From: Streptomyces sp. NBC_01775
Lineage (GTDB): Bacteria; Actinomycetota; Actinomycetes; Streptomycetales; Streptomycetaceae
DNA: 64,000 nt
NCBI RefSeq assembly: GCF_035917675.1
Contig: NZ_CP109104.1
Coordinates: forward strand, 5,270,001-5,334,000
Reading direction: 5' to 3'
This document shows, in pieces, positions 63,713 through 64,000 of the stretch (within the stretch, counting starts at the first letter, position 1; each line of letters begins with the position of its first letter). Under the pieces are notes generated by a model. It was not told the DNA's origin, did not search any database, and saw only the letters and a list, made by a program, of their open reading frames with translations. The translations under genes and the position numbers were made by a program.

Positions 63713-64000
63713 GTGGAGGCGTTGTCCCTCGGCGGGCTGCTCATGACCTTTGCCCCCAGCGAGGCGACCTGGACCTGCATGTGGTGGGTGACGACGCCCA
63801 TGTTCACCTCGGGCGCGGCGAAGACGGCCAGCGTGGTGTTCTGCCCGGCCGGGATCGCCAGGACCCAGCCGTTGTCGGACTCGATCACGGTCTGCCGCAG
63901 CCGCACCTCGTAGGTGCCGGCGAACGCCGCCGTGGTGGTCCGGGCCGCGCCCTGGAGCGCGGAGAGCATCGCGGCGACGCCCTCGGCCGACTCCCGCTTC
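63709..64000 (-). CDS. cvnB: Conservon roadblock/LC7 protein (CvnB), 5' end cut by window
   Basis: The last 96 residues of a roadblock/LC7-domain protein: the visible part runs from KRESAEGVAAMLSALQGA through VIESDNGWVLAIPAGQNTTL to the conserved VTHHMQVQVASLGAKVMSSP end. Family members are about 130-140 aa, so some 35-45 residues lie beyond the window. CvnA, a sensor-kinase-like membrane protein, is expected just outside. The stop overlaps the cvnC start. Confidence 0.9.
   Translation of the reverse strand, partial: KRESAEGVAAMLSALQGAARTTTAAFAGTYEVRLRQTVIESDNGWVLAIPAGQNTTLAVFAAPEVNMGVVTHHMQVQVASLGAKVMSSPPRDNAST

Noticed and set aside
1..64000. Insertion sequence or integrase
   Set aside because: No transposase, integrase or paired terminal inverted repeats were recognised in the window.

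Overview
This window is chromosomal DNA of a Streptomyces or close relative. The evidence is very high GC, frequent GTG starts, tightly packed genes with 1-4 bp stop/start overlaps, and a gene set typical of the genus: DmdR1 iron regulator, NsdA-like regulator, the AfsK/KbpA/AfsR/AfsS antibiotic-regulatory system, and a conservon (roadblock, DUF742, GTPase-like) with two P450s at the right edge. Gene order from dmdR1 through the sigma/anti-sigma/STAS trio to afsK and afsR recalls, from memory, the SCO4394-SCO4426 interval of S. coelicolor; this was not checked by alignment.

Layout. 0-11.3 kb is house-keeping and regulation: dmdR1, an alpha/beta-hydrolase homologue, a small primase-polymerase-like protein, an NsdA-like regulator, a proline-rich membrane protein, purU, an ECF sigma factor with a coupled zinc-finger/MDMPI partner, and an anti-anti-sigma STAS protein. 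11.4-39.9 kb is mainly a dispersed CoA-dependent catabolic cluster: two AMP-forming acyl-CoA ligases (the second at 47.9 kb), an NDP-forming acyl-CoA synthetase, four acyl-CoA dehydrogenase subunits, an MFE-2-like SDR, aldehyde and zinc alcohol dehydrogenases, a cyclase-family hydrolase, two crotonases, two SCP-x/Ltp-like thiolase homologues each with a DUF35 zinc-ribbon/OB partner, two related amidohydrolases, a flavin monooxygenase, a flavin reductase, a DoxX protein and a TetR regulator. 40.1-44.4 kb holds afsK with kbpA convergent to it. 44.6-54.6 kb holds a polyserine secreted protein, the second thiolase/OB/crotonase operon with a FadD3-like ligase, and a citrate-type transporter, LysR, class III CoA-transferase and CitE-like lyase module. 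54.7-58.7 kb holds a small secreted DRNxT-repeat protein, afsS and afsR. 58.9-64 kb holds the second amidohydrolase and the conservon with CYP154-like and CYP157-like P450s.

The strongest signal is a 15-bp palindrome, CTGACG-N3-CGTCAG (often flanked by AAT/ATT), found at eleven places from 12.97 to 58.88 kb. All lie in 5' regions of catabolic genes and most sit 4-36 nt from a start codon. This defines one regulon across 46 kb, including a site in the divergent afsR/amidohydrolase intergenic region. The only TetR gene in the window (39,246-39,893) is the obvious candidate repressor. The enzyme set resembles mycobacterial-type steroid or alicyclic acid degradation, but no ring-opening oxygenases, Mce import genes or KstR-type operators are seen, so the substrate is unknown.

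Two other signals stand out. A signal-peptide-bearing small protein next to afsS shares the short DRNxT repeat with AfsS. Also, short imperfect tandem duplications lie on or beside the stop codon of about a dozen genes.
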